From Mogibacterium sp. (GTDB taxonomy: Bacteria > Bacillota > Clostridia > Peptostreptococcales > Anaerovoracaceae), in the NCBI GenBank assembly GCA_017433975.1, contig JAFRGD010000004.1, positions 1 to 41,766 on the forward strand: a stretch of DNA of 41,766 bases, read 5' to 3'. Within the stretch, counting starts at the first letter, position 1; the number at the start of each line of letters is the position of its first letter. Shown here piece after piece: positions 1 through 8,251 of this stretch. The position numbers were made by a program, and so were the translations under genes. The notes under the pieces are model-generated. The model searched no databases and was not told the origin of the DNA. It saw nothing but the letters and a program-made list of their open reading frames with translations.

Positions 1-132
1 CCGGCGGTGTGCGGCAAGGGGCTTGCCGACAGCCGGTGCTTAGCGATAAACGAGCCGGCGGCGAAGTTTGAGCTTAGCACCGCTGCGTCGTCGGCACGAG
101 GCGCGAGCCGTACCCTTGCAGTACACCGCCGG
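1..132 (-). repeat. Dispersed structured element, copy A (conserved core, self-complementary arms)
   Basis: First of four copies of an intergenic element (others near 11.4, 16.5 and 27.3 kb). Arms: 1-10 pairs perfectly with 123-132, and 14-20 with 113-119. The minus strand reads the core TACGGCTC-GCGCCTCG, then GACGCAG-CGGTGCTAAG, a variable apical part, and CGCTAAGCACCGGCT. Within the core, CCGAC pairs with GTCGG and CGGTGC with GCACCG around a small internal loop. The strand is assigned by the GGCTC..CGCCTCG block; the functional strand is unknown. The element may extend left of the window. It lies upstream of the hydrolase gene with no promoter visible inside it. Confidence 0.75.
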
Positions 133-182
133 CCGCCCGGCGGCAGGAACCGCATAACTCATTATAAAAAAAGAGGTGCAAT

Positions 183-734
183 ATGAAATTTCTGGTCGTC
201 ATCGACATGCAGAACGATTTCGTGGACGGCGCGCTCGGAACCGCCGAGGCCGTGGCCGTCGTTGATAATGTAGTGAAAGAGATTCAGTGTTGGGCCGGTC
301 CCGTCATCTGTACGCGGGACACGCACGGACCGCGGTATCTGGATTCGCAGGAGGGGCGGAAGCTCCCGGTCGTCCACTGCGTCAAAGGGACGGACGGATG
401 GCAGCTGAACCCGCAGGTGCAGGCGGCTGCCGAGGCTGCCGGTGCGGTCCTGCTCGACAAGCCGTCGTTCGGCTCGACCGACCTGCCGTTCGTCATCCGG
501 CAGATCGTCGCCGCACACGCCACCGACGACAGGACGCTGGATTCCATGATCGATCGCATCGAACTCATCGGCATCTGCACGGACATCTGCGTGATCTCCA
601 ACGCGATGATCCTCAAGGCCGCCTTTCCGGAGGTCCCGATCTCCGTCAAAGCCTCCTGCTGCGCGGGCGTCACCCCGGAGCAGCACGACACCGCGCTCGC
701 AGCCATGCGGCCGTGCCAGATCGATATACTATAA
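183..734 (+). CDS. Isochorismatase/nicotinamidase-family cysteine hydrolase
   Basis: 183-aa single-domain cysteine hydrolase of the isochorismatase-like fold. The catalytic triad is visible: Asp8 in IDMQNDF, Lys93 in LDKPSFG, and Cys136 in the GICTDICV motif. Asp46 and His48 (TRDTH) and His65 (HCVKGT) sit where nicotinamidases bind their metal, so nicotinamide deamidation to nicotinate (NAD salvage) is the likeliest activity; other amidases of this fold cannot be excluded. GAGGTG lies 6 bases before the ATG. It is followed after 18 bases by the Lit-like gene, so the two may be co-transcribed. Confidence 0.85.
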   Translation: MKFLVVIDMQNDFVDGALGTAEAVAVVDNVVKEIQCWAGPVICTRDTHGPRYLDSQEGRKLPVVHCVKGTDGWQLNPQVQAAAEAAGAVLLDKPSFGSTDLPFVIRQIVAAHATDDRTLDSMIDRIELIGICTDICVISNAMILKAAFPEVPISVKASCCAGVTPEQHDTALAAMRPCQIDIL

Positions 735-752
735 AGAAAGGACCGGAACGGC

Positions 753-1535
753 ATGAGACGGTTATTGGGTATTCTTTTCTCCATTCTGCTCCTGTTCGCG
801 CTCCTGATCGGGTCCGCTGAGCTGCTGCTCTACGGGACGGGCTCGCATTGGTATGAACGCGAGTACACCAAATACAACGTGCGCGACCACATGATCAAGG
901 AGATTTCGATGGAGTCGCTGCTTGACGTCACGGACCAGATGATGGACTACCTGCGCGGCGACCGCGAAGACCTCGTCATCTACGCGGAGCGCGACGGTGT
1001 GATGCAGGAGTTCTTCACCGACCGTGAAAAAGCGCACATGGACGACGTGCGGGGCCTCTTCATTGGAGGGCTCCGGCTCGCCCACATCGCGCTCGCGATC
1101 TGCCTGGTGCTCCTGATCTGTCTGTTCGCGCAGCGCCGCCGCGCCCTGCGCGAGCTGCAGCAGCCGGCCAACGTCGTCCTCAAGACCGCCGCGCCCGACC
1201 AGCTTCCGAAAGAGCCGGTCCCGGTGCGTATCACGCTGGCGCGGTGCTTTACCGGTACTTCGCTCGTCCTGTTTGCCGTCGCCGGGGTCATCGCAGGGCT
1301 CTTCGCGTCCGATTTCAACAAGTACTTCGTGATCTTCCATCACATCTTTTTTGATAACGACCTGTGGATCCTGTACCCGGCCAAGGACGACATGATCAAC
1401 ATGCTGCCGGAGGGGTTCTTCAGTGACACCGCGCTCGCGATTCTCATCATCTATATCGTCGCCGTGGTGCTCCTCGTGATCCTCTCGATCTCGGTCAGCC
1501 GCCGGTACCGCCGCAGGCAGAAACAAGCCGCTTGA
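753..1535 (+). CDS. lit: Lit-like membrane protein (DUF1461), lipoprotein intramolecular transacylase family
   Basis: 260-aa integral membrane protein with four predicted membrane segments (about residues 5-27, 106-126, 166-186, 226-248). The first outside loop carries TDREKAHMDDV (His95) and the second FHHIFF (His196/197) and INMLPEGFF. These are hallmarks of the DUF1461/TIGR01906 family, which contains Lit. Characterised Lit enzymes move an acyl chain within the diacylglyceryl-Cys of lipoproteins to give N-acyl, S-monoacylglyceryl (lyso) lipoproteins; two extracytoplasmic histidines are needed. The window encodes at least six lipoproteins that could be substrates. Family assignment is firm; the enzyme function is inferred because many DUF1461 members are untested. 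Confidence 0.75.
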   Translation: MRRLLGILFSILLLFALLIGSAELLLYGTGSHWYEREYTKYNVRDHMIKEISMESLLDVTDQMMDYLRGDREDLVIYAERDGVMQEFFTDREKAHMDDVRGLFIGGLRLAHIALAICLVLLICLFAQRRRALRELQQPANVVLKTAAPDQLPKEPVPVRITLARCFTGTSLVLFAVAGVIAGLFASDFNKYFVIFHHIFFDNDLWILYPAKDDMINMLPEGFFSDTALAILIIYIVAVVLLVILSISVSRRYRRRQKQAA

Positions 1536-1608
1536 ACGCTTTTTCACAGCCATTAAACTACAATTAAGGTTCGGCTGATACGATCGATACCATCAAGGAG
1601 GTATCACC

Positions 1609-2286
1609 ATGCGCTTATTGCTCGCCGAAGACGAGAAGTCCCTCTCCCGGGCTCTCGTGACAATATTGGAACATAATAATTATTCTGTCGATGCGGTATA
1701 TGACGGCGCGGAGGCGCTCGACTACCTCGCGGCGGACAATTACGACGGGCTGATTCTCGATATCATGATGCCAAAAGTCGACGGTCTGACGGTCCTGCGA
1801 ACGCTCCGGGCGGACAAGAACAATATCCCGGTGCTTTTGCTGACCGCCCGCTCGGAAATCGACGACAAGGTCGCCGGGCTCGACCTCGGCGCGAACGATT
1901 ACCTGACCAAGCCGTTCGACCCAAAGGAACTCCTCGCGCGGATCCGCGCCATGACCCGCACGGCCACAACGCAGCTCGACGCCACGCTCCGCATGGGCAA
2001 CGTGACGCTCGAAAGCACCACCTACGACCTCACCGCGGAAGGCGGCACCGTCAAGCTCTCGGGCAAGGAATACCAGGTCATGGAACTCCTGCTGAACAAT
2101 CCGGGCCACGTCATCTCGACCGAGCGGCTCTTTGACAAGGTCTGGGGCTACGACAGCGACGCCGAGATCAACATCGTCTGGGTGTATATTTCGTATCTCC
2201 GCAAAAAACTGACCCAGATCGGCGCGGACATCCGCATCAAGGCCACGCGCAACGTCGGCTACTCCCTGGAAAAAGTCACGGATTGA
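1609..2286 (+). CDS. OmpR/PhoB-family response regulator
   Basis: 225 aa. N-terminal receiver domain (about 1-115) with the acidic pocket AEDE (residues 6-9), phospho-acceptor Asp51 in LDIMMPKVDG and Lys in LTKPFDP. The C-terminal winged-helix DNA-binding domain (about 130-222) has the usual LSGKEYQVMELLL and VDVYISYLRKK-like elements. AAGGAGG precedes the ATG by 8 bases. The sensor kinase starts 19 bases after its stop, so it is the cognate partner. The target genes cannot be told from the sequence; the nearby lit gene or the O-acetylation cluster are candidates only by position. Confidence 0.93.
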   Translation: MRLLLAEDEKSLSRALVTILEHNNYSVDAVYDGAEALDYLAADNYDGLILDIMMPKVDGLTVLRTLRADKNNIPVLLLTARSEIDDKVAGLDLGANDYLTKPFDPKELLARIRAMTRTATTQLDATLRMGNVTLESTTYDLTAEGGTVKLSGKEYQVMELLLNNPGHVISTERLFDKVWGYDSDAEINIVWVYISYLRKKLTQIGADIRIKATRNVGYSLEKVTD

Positions 2287-2305
2287 CAGGATCCGGCATA
2301 ACGAA

Positions 2306-3676
2306 ATGATCAACAAACTGCGTAACAAGTTCATCGCGCTCTCGCTCTCGTCCGTCCTGGTCGTCCTTTGCGTTATTCTGGGGTCGATCAACTATTTGAA
2401 TTACGCAAACGTCCGGGACAGCGCAGACGAACTCCTCAACCTCCTCGTTCAAAACGGCGGGTCGTTCAACGGTCCTAATAGTGGAATGCACGGAGGGCCG
2501 GGCAGCCAGGGCGGCTTCGGTCCGCAGTTCCGCGACGACGATGACGACGACGATGACGACTGGGGCGATTTCTTTGAGGACCGCAAGCCATTCAAAGGGA
2601 ACCGCCGGGACGTTATCAACTCCCCGGAGACCCCTTTTGATACCCGGTACTTTTCGGTCACCATCGATGCGGATGGAAGCGTCATCGATTCCAACACCGA
2701 AATGGTCGCGGCGGTCGACGAACTGACCGCCTCCAAGTACGCGCTGAGTCTGTACAACGCCGGCAAAACCTCGGGATTCATCTCGGACTACCGTTATACC
2801 TGCGTCAAGATGACCGCCATCGGGAACGGAACGGACAGCAGTACGCCTTCTTCCACGATGTACATCTTTCTCGACTGCGCGCGGTCCCTCGGCAACTATC
2901 AGAACTTCCTGTATGCGAGCATCAAAGTTGGCGCGCTCGCCTTTGCCGCGGTTGCGGTCCTGATCGTCCTCGTGTCCCGCCGGATCGTCCGGCCGGTCGC
3001 CGAGAGTTACGATAAACAAAAGCGCTTCATCACCGACGCGGGCCACGAAATCAAGACCCCGCTCACCATCATCGACGCGGACACCGCTGTCATCGAGATG
3101 GAATCCGGGCAAAGCGAGTGGCTCGACGACATCCGCGCGCAGACCAAGCGCCTTGCGGACCTCACCAACGACCTCGTCTACCTCTCCCGCATGGAGGAGT
3201 CGCAGCGGTCGCAGCAGAAGTTGAACTCCTTCTCCTTCACCGACCTGGCCAGAGAGACCGCAAAGTCGTTTGAGTCCCGCGCGCTGCTCGACGGCAAAGA
3301 ATATACGGTCGAGATCGCCGACGGCATCGACATGACCGGCGACGACGAAGCCGTCAAAAAGCTCCTCACCATCCTTCTCGACAACGCGTTTAAGTATTCC
3401 AATGAGGGTGGCAAGGTCTCCATCAGCGCAAATAAAACAGGCGGCAAACAATTCCGCCTGATCGTATACAATACCGCGGACCACGTCTCGAGGGAAGACG
3501 TTCCGCACCTGTTTGAGCGGTTCTACCGCAGCGAAAAGTCCCGGAACAAAGAAACCGGCGGCTACGGCATCGGCCTCTCCATCGCGCAGGCTGTCGTCAC
3601 CGCGCACAACGGCCGGATCACCGCCGCGACCGACGATGAGAAGTCCCTGACCATCACCGCCACCCTCCCGATGTAA
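2306..3676 (+). CDS. Sensor histidine kinase with poly-Asp extracytoplasmic loop
   Basis: 456 aa. Membrane segments at about 8-28 and 205-226 flank a sensor region outside the cell. That region holds a Gly/Pro-rich stretch followed by nine consecutive Asp (77-85) and more acidic residues. The cytoplasmic part has the dimerisation/phospho-acceptor helix with His247 in DAGHEIKTPLT and an HATPase domain (N box LDNAFKYSN, G boxes GYGIGLS). No clear HAMP domain is present: the second membrane segment leads almost directly to the H box. The acidic loop suggests sensing of divalent metal or cationic peptides (inference). The weak SD (AACGAA) leaves the start less certain. The 3' end stops 4 bases before the convergent DHHW gene. 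Confidence 0.9.
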   Translation: MINKLRNKFIALSLSSVLVVLCVILGSINYLNYANVRDSADELLNLLVQNGGSFNGPNSGMHGGPGSQGGFGPQFRDDDDDDDDDWGDFFEDRKPFKGNRRDVINSPETPFDTRYFSVTIDADGSVIDSNTEMVAAVDELTASKYALSLYNAGKTSGFISDYRYTCVKMTAIGNGTDSSTPSSTMYIFLDCARSLGNYQNFLYASIKVGALAFAAVAVLIVLVSRRIVRPVAESYDKQKRFITDAGHEIKTPLTIIDADTAVIEMESGQSEWLDDIRAQTKRLADLTNDLVYLSRMEESQRSQQKLNSFSFTDLARETAKSFESRALLDGKEYTVEIADGIDMTGDDEAVKKLLTILLDNAFKYSNEGGKVSISANKTGGKQFRLIVYNTADHVSREDVPHLFERFYRSEKSRNKETGGYGIGLSIAQAVVTAHNGRITAATDDEKSLTITATLPM

Positions 3677-3680
3677 CGGA

Positions 3681-4916
3681 TCACCGCTCGTCCACCAGCG
3701 TCATCGCGAGCGACTCGTCGAGGAAGAACGTGTTCGCATTGTACAGGAACAGCACGTCCGTCACCCCTTCCGAGGTCATCAGATCATCGATGTTCTCGAA
3801 GTAGTACCGCGGGTCCACGACCACGACCTCCCGGTAATACTGCGGGATGAACGGGATGAAGCTGTTCGCGTAGGAATCTTTGATAATCAACAGCCGCCGG
3901 TTGATCTCGACCGGCGTTTTGATTGTGTACATCGGGTGGTTGCTGCCCCCGAAGACGGAGTACGCGTCCTTGGTCTCGAGGTTGTCGAGCCGGAAGAACT
4001 CCGTCGTTTTTTCTTTGGTGTCCGCGTAGTAGATCACGGACGGCTGCCACGCGTCTTCGTCCGTCATCGTATAAATCTTGATTTCGTCCGAAAGGCCGTT
4101 GGTGTAGCCGCTTCGTGAGTACAAAGTCCCGTTGAAGTCGTTCTTAACGACGCGCGCGGTGTACTCCGCCGGCTTCCCGAGGCCCATGACCTCGCAGGCG
4201 GTCTGATATGCCAGATACGCCCCGTCGCTGGTCCAGTGGTGGTCTGTCCGGTAGTACAACTGTACGTCGTCCTTGTTCGCGCGGAAAGCGTCACGGACGT
4301 CGATCGGCGTGATGCCGGCCTCCGAGACCGCCGCGAAGAACGCGTCCATGTACCGGTCCTGGTCCTCCATCCGGACCGTCGCCGGAAGCTTGTCCTCCAG
4401 GATATTGGCCGCGTTCGGCGCGAGCAGGAAGTACATGCGCACCTTTGGATACCGCTCCCGGAACGCCGCGAGCGCCGCCACCGTCCGCTCCAGGTTGGCC
4501 GCGTCCGGCGTCTTGATCTCTTCCATCAGATAGTGATCTTCGCACTTGATCACGTCGTTCGACTCCAGCATGCCCGCGGTCATGTCCATGGCGGACTTCA
4601 TGCGGATGAAGCCGTTCCGCAGCGGGAACTGGTCCTCCACGTAACTCTCCAGCTTACGTTCCGCCCGCCCTTCAAAATACTCTGTCACCGAAATTCCCGG
4701 CCACTCCCGGAGCATCCGGTTCTCCTCCGCCGAAAAACTGTTGTCCGGGAGGAAGTACCCGGCAACCGGTACCGCCGCCAGCGCCACGATAAAGAGGACC
4801 GCCGCCGCTCTACTAAAGCGGTCCTTCGCAGCCTTCCATGCGAGGCGCCGCTGCCGCGGCCCCGGCTTGGTATTCTTCTGTTCTGTTGTCTGGTTTTGTT
4901 TCTTTTTCTGTTCCAT
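3681..4916 (-). CDS. DHHW/AlgX-like SGNH-fold protein, surface O-acetylation partner
   Basis: 411-aa secreted, membrane-anchored protein. A basic N-terminus (to about 30) is followed by one membrane segment (about 36-56) and an outside domain of the AlgX/AlgJ type. The signature YRTDHHWTSDGA (Asp225, His226, His227, Trp228) identifies the DHHW family. Such proteins work with an MBOAT protein that carries acetyl groups across the membrane and place them on exported polysaccharide. The MBOAT gene is 51 bases upstream in the same direction. It is the last gene of the module and converges on the histidine kinase with no terminator between them. The polymer acetylated is unknown. Confidence 0.85.
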   Translation of the reverse strand: MEQKKKQNQTTEQKNTKPGPRQRRLAWKAAKDRFSRAAAVLFIVALAAVPVAGYFLPDNSFSAEENRMLREWPGISVTEYFEGRAERKLESYVEDQFPLRNGFIRMKSAMDMTAGMLESNDVIKCEDHYLMEEIKTPDAANLERTVAALAAFRERYPKVRMYFLLAPNAANILEDKLPATVRMEDQDRYMDAFFAAVSEAGITPIDVRDAFRANKDDVQLYYRTDHHWTSDGAYLAYQTACEVMGLGKPAEYTARVVKNDFNGTLYSRSGYTNGLSDEIKIYTMTDEDAWQPSVIYYADTKEKTTEFFRLDNLETKDAYSVFGGSNHPMYTIKTPVEINRRLLIIKDSYANSFIPFIPQYYREVVVVDPRYYFENIDDLMTSEGVTDVLFLYNANTFFLDESLAMTLVDER

Positions 4917-4967
4917 TTGTATCGATATTGAGCAGCATGGAGGGCGCCGGGCGCCCGGCTTCAGCCG

Positions 4968-6371
4968 TCAGAAGCGGAAGTACAGGAACGGGTTGTAGGA
5001 CCCGTAGACCAGGTAGCTCACGGACAGTATAAAGACCGTAAAGAGCAGAATCAATGCCGGCAGCCGGCGGTTCCGGCTGAACGCCTCAAACGTCCGGTGC
5101 GGCGTCGGGCCTGCGAGCACGATTCCAAAGAGCAGCAGCGTGACGTGCGTCCGCAGGAGGTACGCCGTTGTCATGTCCGCCAGCGGGAAGTTTCCCGCGC
5201 CGAAGAGGATCCCGAGGTACCGCCAGGCCGCGCCGAGGTCAGTAATACTGAAAATCACCCAGCCAAGGACGACCACGAACAGCGTGTAAAACCGTTGCAC
5301 GGCACCCGGAGCCCGCGCGAGCCCCTTGCCAATGACGTATTTTTCGATGATGAGGACCACACCGTAGTACAGCCCCCACACCACGAAGTTCCAGCTTGCC
5401 CCGTGCCAAAGTCCCGTCAGGGCCCACACGATGAGCAGATTCATGATGTGCCGCGGCGCGCTGACGCGGCTCCCGCCGAGCGGGATATATACGTATTCCC
5501 GGAACCACGACGACAGCGACATGTGCCACCGCCGCCAGAACTCCGTGACGCTCTTCGCGACGTACGGGTAGTTGAAGTTCTCGTTGAAGTCGAAGCCCAG
5601 CATCTTACCCAGGCCGATGGCCATGTCGGAGTAGCCGCTGAAGTCATAATAGATCTGCAGCGTGTACGCGATGATTCCGACCCAGTACGTCAGAACCGAA
5701 ACGCGGCTGCTCCCGAGCCCCGTCACCGTCTGGTACAACGCGCCGAAGTTGTTCGCAAGGAGGACTTTTTTGCCGAGGCCGAAGATGAACCGCTCCGCGC
5801 CCGCGCCGAAGCCCGCCAGCGTGAAGTCGCGGTGCTCCAACTGGTCCGCGACGTCCCGGTACCGCACGATCGGGCCGGCGATCAGCTGCGGGAACAACGA
5901 AAGGTACAATGCGAACCGCAGGAACCGCCGCTGCGGCTCGACCCGCCGCCAGTACACGTCGATGATGTACGACATCGCCTGGAACGTGTAGAACGAGATT
6001 CCGATCGGCAGTGCAAGCGCGGTGTACTGGATGTTCACGTGTGTGATGTGGCTGACCGTGTCCATCAGGAACCCGAAGTACTTGAAAAAGCCCAGGATGA
6101 ACAGGTTGACGATCACGGTGAAGACGAGGTTCCGCCGCCCCGTGCCGCCGCGGTCCTGCTCGCTCCGGATCTGCCGCGCCATGAAGTAGTTGAACGCGGC
6201 GCTATAGATCATCAGGAAGACGTAGTTCGGCTCGCCCCAGCTGTAGAAGATGAGGCTGGCGATCAGCGCCGCAGCGTTCCGCACGCCGAGGAACCGCCGC
6301 GGAACCAGGTAATACACCGCGAGCGTGGCCGGGAGGAAGTAAAAGAGGAAGAAAATGCTGCTAAACAACAT
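4968..6371 (-). CDS. MBOAT-family membrane O-acyltransferase
   Basis: 467-aa polytopic membrane protein of the AlgI/DltB type. The family block RRWHMSLSSWFREY (about 280-293) and the invariant membrane histidine (His323 in TGLWHGASWNF) are present. It should carry acyl (probably acetyl) groups from a cytoplasmic donor to the outer face for the DHHW and SGNH partners. An in-frame extension to 6584 exists, but its sequence is Arg/Ser-rich and lies inside DUF4358. The ATG at 6371, followed by MLFSSIFFLF, is the real start. It overlaps the DUF4358 stop by 11 bases, showing translational coupling. Confidence 0.9.
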   Translation of the reverse strand: MLFSSIFFLFYFLPATLAVYYLVPRRFLGVRNAAALIASLIFYSWGEPNYVFLMIYSAAFNYFMARQIRSEQDRGGTGRRNLVFTVIVNLFILGFFKYFGFLMDTVSHITHVNIQYTALALPIGISFYTFQAMSYIIDVYWRRVEPQRRFLRFALYLSLFPQLIAGPIVRYRDVADQLEHRDFTLAGFGAGAERFIFGLGKKVLLANNFGALYQTVTGLGSSRVSVLTYWVGIIAYTLQIYYDFSGYSDMAIGLGKMLGFDFNENFNYPYVAKSVTEFWRRWHMSLSSWFREYVYIPLGGSRVSAPRHIMNLLIVWALTGLWHGASWNFVVWGLYYGVVLIIEKYVIGKGLARAPGAVQRFYTLFVVVLGWVIFSITDLGAAWRYLGILFGAGNFPLADMTTAYLLRTHVTLLLFGIVLAGPTPHRTFEAFSRNRRLPALILLFTVFILSVSYLVYGSYNPFLYFRF

Positions 6372-6924
6372 CCCGGAACACCTCCTCATAGACGGACGGG
6401 TCGTCCGCCACGCAGAAGAACAGGAAGTTTCCGCGCCGGATGAAGACCGCGTCCTCCAGCCGCCGGACCTGCTCCGGCCCATAGCTCTCGAAGGCACCGA
6501 TCTGGGTGTTGACCCGCCGCTCCACGCGGTCCATGATCCCGTCCAGCGTGCTTTTATCCTCCACTTTGATGATGAGAAGCTCATCCACCGAGAGCGCTTC
6601 GCTCCCTTTATAATAGATGAAATCTACATACTCGCTCGGTTCGACTCCGATGAACTGCCGGAGCTGCCGCTCGTCGCACGCCTCCATGGACGAGAGGTCG
6701 GTCTCCGCCGTGAGCCACTCGCGCATGACGTCGAGCGAGACGTCCTTCGCGTCGACGTACCGGTACACCGCAACCAGGAACACGGCAAGCAGGGCGACGA
6801 ACGCCGCCTTGACGATGGCCGCGCCGATCGCACGAAAACCGCTGCCTGGAGAGGTCACACGGGTGCTCTCCGGAGCCGTGGTTTGTTTATCATGCTTTGG
6901 TGTCGTGTACGTGTCTTTTCTCAT
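6361..6924 (-). CDS. DUF4358 domain-containing membrane protein
   Basis: 187 aa. A polar N-terminus is followed by a membrane segment (about 36-55) and an outside domain with VEPSEYVDFIYYKG and IIKVEDKSTLDGIMDRVERR. These are typical of DUF4358, a domain of unknown function often encoded beside MBOAT/DHHW genes in Clostridia. It shares 11 bases with the MBOAT gene and starts 70 bases after the SGNH hydrolase stop. An accessory role in surface acetylation is inferred from position only. Confidence 0.8.
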   Translation of the reverse strand: MRKDTYTTPKHDKQTTAPESTRVTSPGSGFRAIGAAIVKAAFVALLAVFLVAVYRYVDAKDVSLDVMREWLTAETDLSSMEACDERQLRQFIGVEPSEYVDFIYYKGSEALSVDELLIIKVEDKSTLDGIMDRVERRVNTQIGAFESYGPEQVRRLEDAVFIRRGNFLFFCVADDPSVYEEVFRDVV

Positions 6925-6994
6925 CGCGTAATGATTGTCTGAATGATCAATAATGCAGTTATAAACTGCTTCCCATGTAAGTCCGTTCCCGCAG

Positions 6995-7954
6995 TCATTT
7001 CCTGCGGCGGAGCCCGGCGGCCCGGATCATGTTGTCGAGCCAGTACGGATAATAGCTCGGCTGTGCGTGGATGCCGTCGCCGGCGTACAGCTCCGGATGG
7101 TCGACGAAGATGCTCGTCGAGTCGACGAAGGTGATGCCGCGGTCCTTGGCCATCTGCCGGAGCGCGTCGTTGAACTCCTCATAGTGACCGATGGATCTGT
7201 TGCGGCGGATCGCGGAATCCCTCGGCACAGAGATGCTGCAGATGAAGACGCGGGTCTTTGGCGACTCCGCCACGAAGCGGTCGAGAAGCTCGTTGTACCG
7301 CTCGATGAACGGTTCCGGATTGCCGCGGTAGTTCCCCATGTCGTTCATGCCGAAGGCGAAGAACGCGTATTTCGGGTGGAGGGCAGCCGCCTTGTCGAAC
7401 ATGTCGTCCGCATTGACGACCGACGCTCCGATCGTGCTGAACACCTGCCCGTCTGACAGCCAGCCGTACACCGTCAGGCCCTCGGTCAGGGAGTCACCCA
7501 CGACGACGGCGTCCCCCATCAGGCGCATGTATCTGGCCCGCTCGCTCTCCCCCTCGCGCGGTCCCGCGTCGAGGTCGTTCAGCAGGCTGACCGACTCCTC
7601 GATCTCCTCGGTCGAAGCCGTCTGCGTCCGCTCGATGTATGTAATATTGCCGTCGATCTCCTCCCCGCTCACCGCGACCGGATGGTTGCCGCGAAGGATA
7701 TTGTACATGAACACGCCAAAGAAGACGGTGAACACGCAGATCCCGACAACAACCCAATCCACGCCGCGCGTCGTATTGTGACGCGGGCGTTGGGCGGTTT
7801 GCGGTTCGTCAGGCGCCGCCTGTTCCTCCGCACGCGGCCGACGGACCCGCCGCGCCGTGCAGCCGCGGATGCTCTTGTACCGCACCAGCCAGCCGCCCTT
7901 GCGGCGCTTGTACCCGTTCGTATTATCGATGTCCAGCCTTCTGATCCTTGACAA
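6995..7954 (-). CDS. Membrane-anchored SGNH/GDSL hydrolase
   Basis: 319 aa. A basic cytoplasmic tail is followed by one membrane segment (about 66-87) and an SGNH-hydrolase domain outside the cell. Catalytic blocks: GDSLTEG with Ser155, GMND (block III Asn), and DGIH near the C-terminus with the Asp-His pair. It is a candidate esterase or acetyl-transferring enzyme for the polymer handled by the MBOAT/DHHW pair. The TTG start at 7954 lies inside the upstream regulator gene, so the true start could be a few codons later (a GTG lies near codon 24). The overlap means it is very likely co-transcribed with the regulator. Confidence 0.82.
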   Translation of the reverse strand: MSRIRRLDIDNTNGYKRRKGGWLVRYKSIRGCTARRVRRPRAEEQAAPDEPQTAQRPRHNTTRGVDWVVVGICVFTVFFGVFMYNILRGNHPVAVSGEEIDGNITYIERTQTASTEEIEESVSLLNDLDAGPREGESERARYMRLMGDAVVVGDSLTEGLTVYGWLSDGQVFSTIGASVVNADDMFDKAAALHPKYAFFAFGMNDMGNYRGNPEPFIERYNELLDRFVAESPKTRVFICSISVPRDSAIRRNRSIGHYEEFNDALRQMAKDRGITFVDSTSIFVDHPELYAGDGIHAQPSYYPYWLDNMIRAAGLRRRK

Positions 7955-8144
7955 TGCCTTCCTCCGGAAAATCCTGTTCCGCCAATCTGCGAATCATGTG
8001 CACAACATAATCCGGGGGCGCCCGGAAACTGGTGCTGCCCCGGTTCGATTCCCATTGCTTGAGTGTCTGGAGGGGAATGTGGTACACCCCCGCGAACTCG
8101 CGCTGCGTGAGCCCGGTCCGCAATCGAATGGCTTTGATCGTCAT
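7923..8144 (-). CDS. XRE-family helix-turn-helix regulator (small)
   Basis: 73 aa when started at 8144. That ATG has AAGGAG nine bases upstream; a further ATG at 8165 lies within a few bases of the likely transcription start and is rejected. The protein is essentially one HTH: IRLRTGLTQREFAGVYHI then PLQTLKQWE, the XRE pattern, with no sensor domain. It overlaps the SGNH hydrolase start and so heads the O-acetylation operon. A perfect palindrome sits in its own promoter spacer, which suggests autoregulation and control of the surface-modification genes (inference). Confidence 0.8.
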   Translation of the reverse strand: MTIKAIRLRTGLTQREFAGVYHIPLQTLKQWESNRGSTSFRAPPDYVVHMIRRLAEQDFPEEGIVKDQKAGHR

Positions 8145-8170
8145 GGCGAAGTTCTCCTTATACATTGTAT

Positions 8171-8199
8171 ATTATAAGGTATTCATTGAATACCGTCAA
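8171..8199 (-). promoter_or_regulatory. Sigma-A promoter with palindromic operator in the spacer
   Basis: On the minus strand -35 TTGACG (8194-8199), a 17-base spacer, and a perfect -10 TATAAT (8171-8176). The spacer and -35 edge hold the perfect palindrome GGTATTCA-T-TGAATACC (8178-8194). A protein bound there would block RNA polymerase, so this is a strong candidate operator for the small XRE regulator encoded just downstream. Confidence 0.8.
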
Positions 8200-8202
8200 G
8201 CA

Positions 8203-8231
8203 GAAAAATAAAAGCGGCCCGCAGGCCGCTT
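8203..8231 (-). terminator. Intrinsic terminator after butyrate kinase
   Basis: Stem AAGCGGCC (8212-8219) with GGCCGCTT (8224-8231), loop CGCA. On the minus strand it is followed by a T-rich run (TTTTATTTTTCTG). It ends the butyrate kinase transcript before the XRE promoter. Confidence 0.88.
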
Positions 8232-8251
8232 CATTTAATACGATCCACGTA

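Noticed and set aside
2276..3607. 443-aa open frame on the minus strand
   Set aside because: Antisense of the histidine kinase with no recognisable domain; the plus-strand protein is clearly the real one.
5097..6443. 448-aa open frame on the plus strand
   Set aside because: Antisense of the MBOAT gene, made of Arg/Glu/His-rich sequence.
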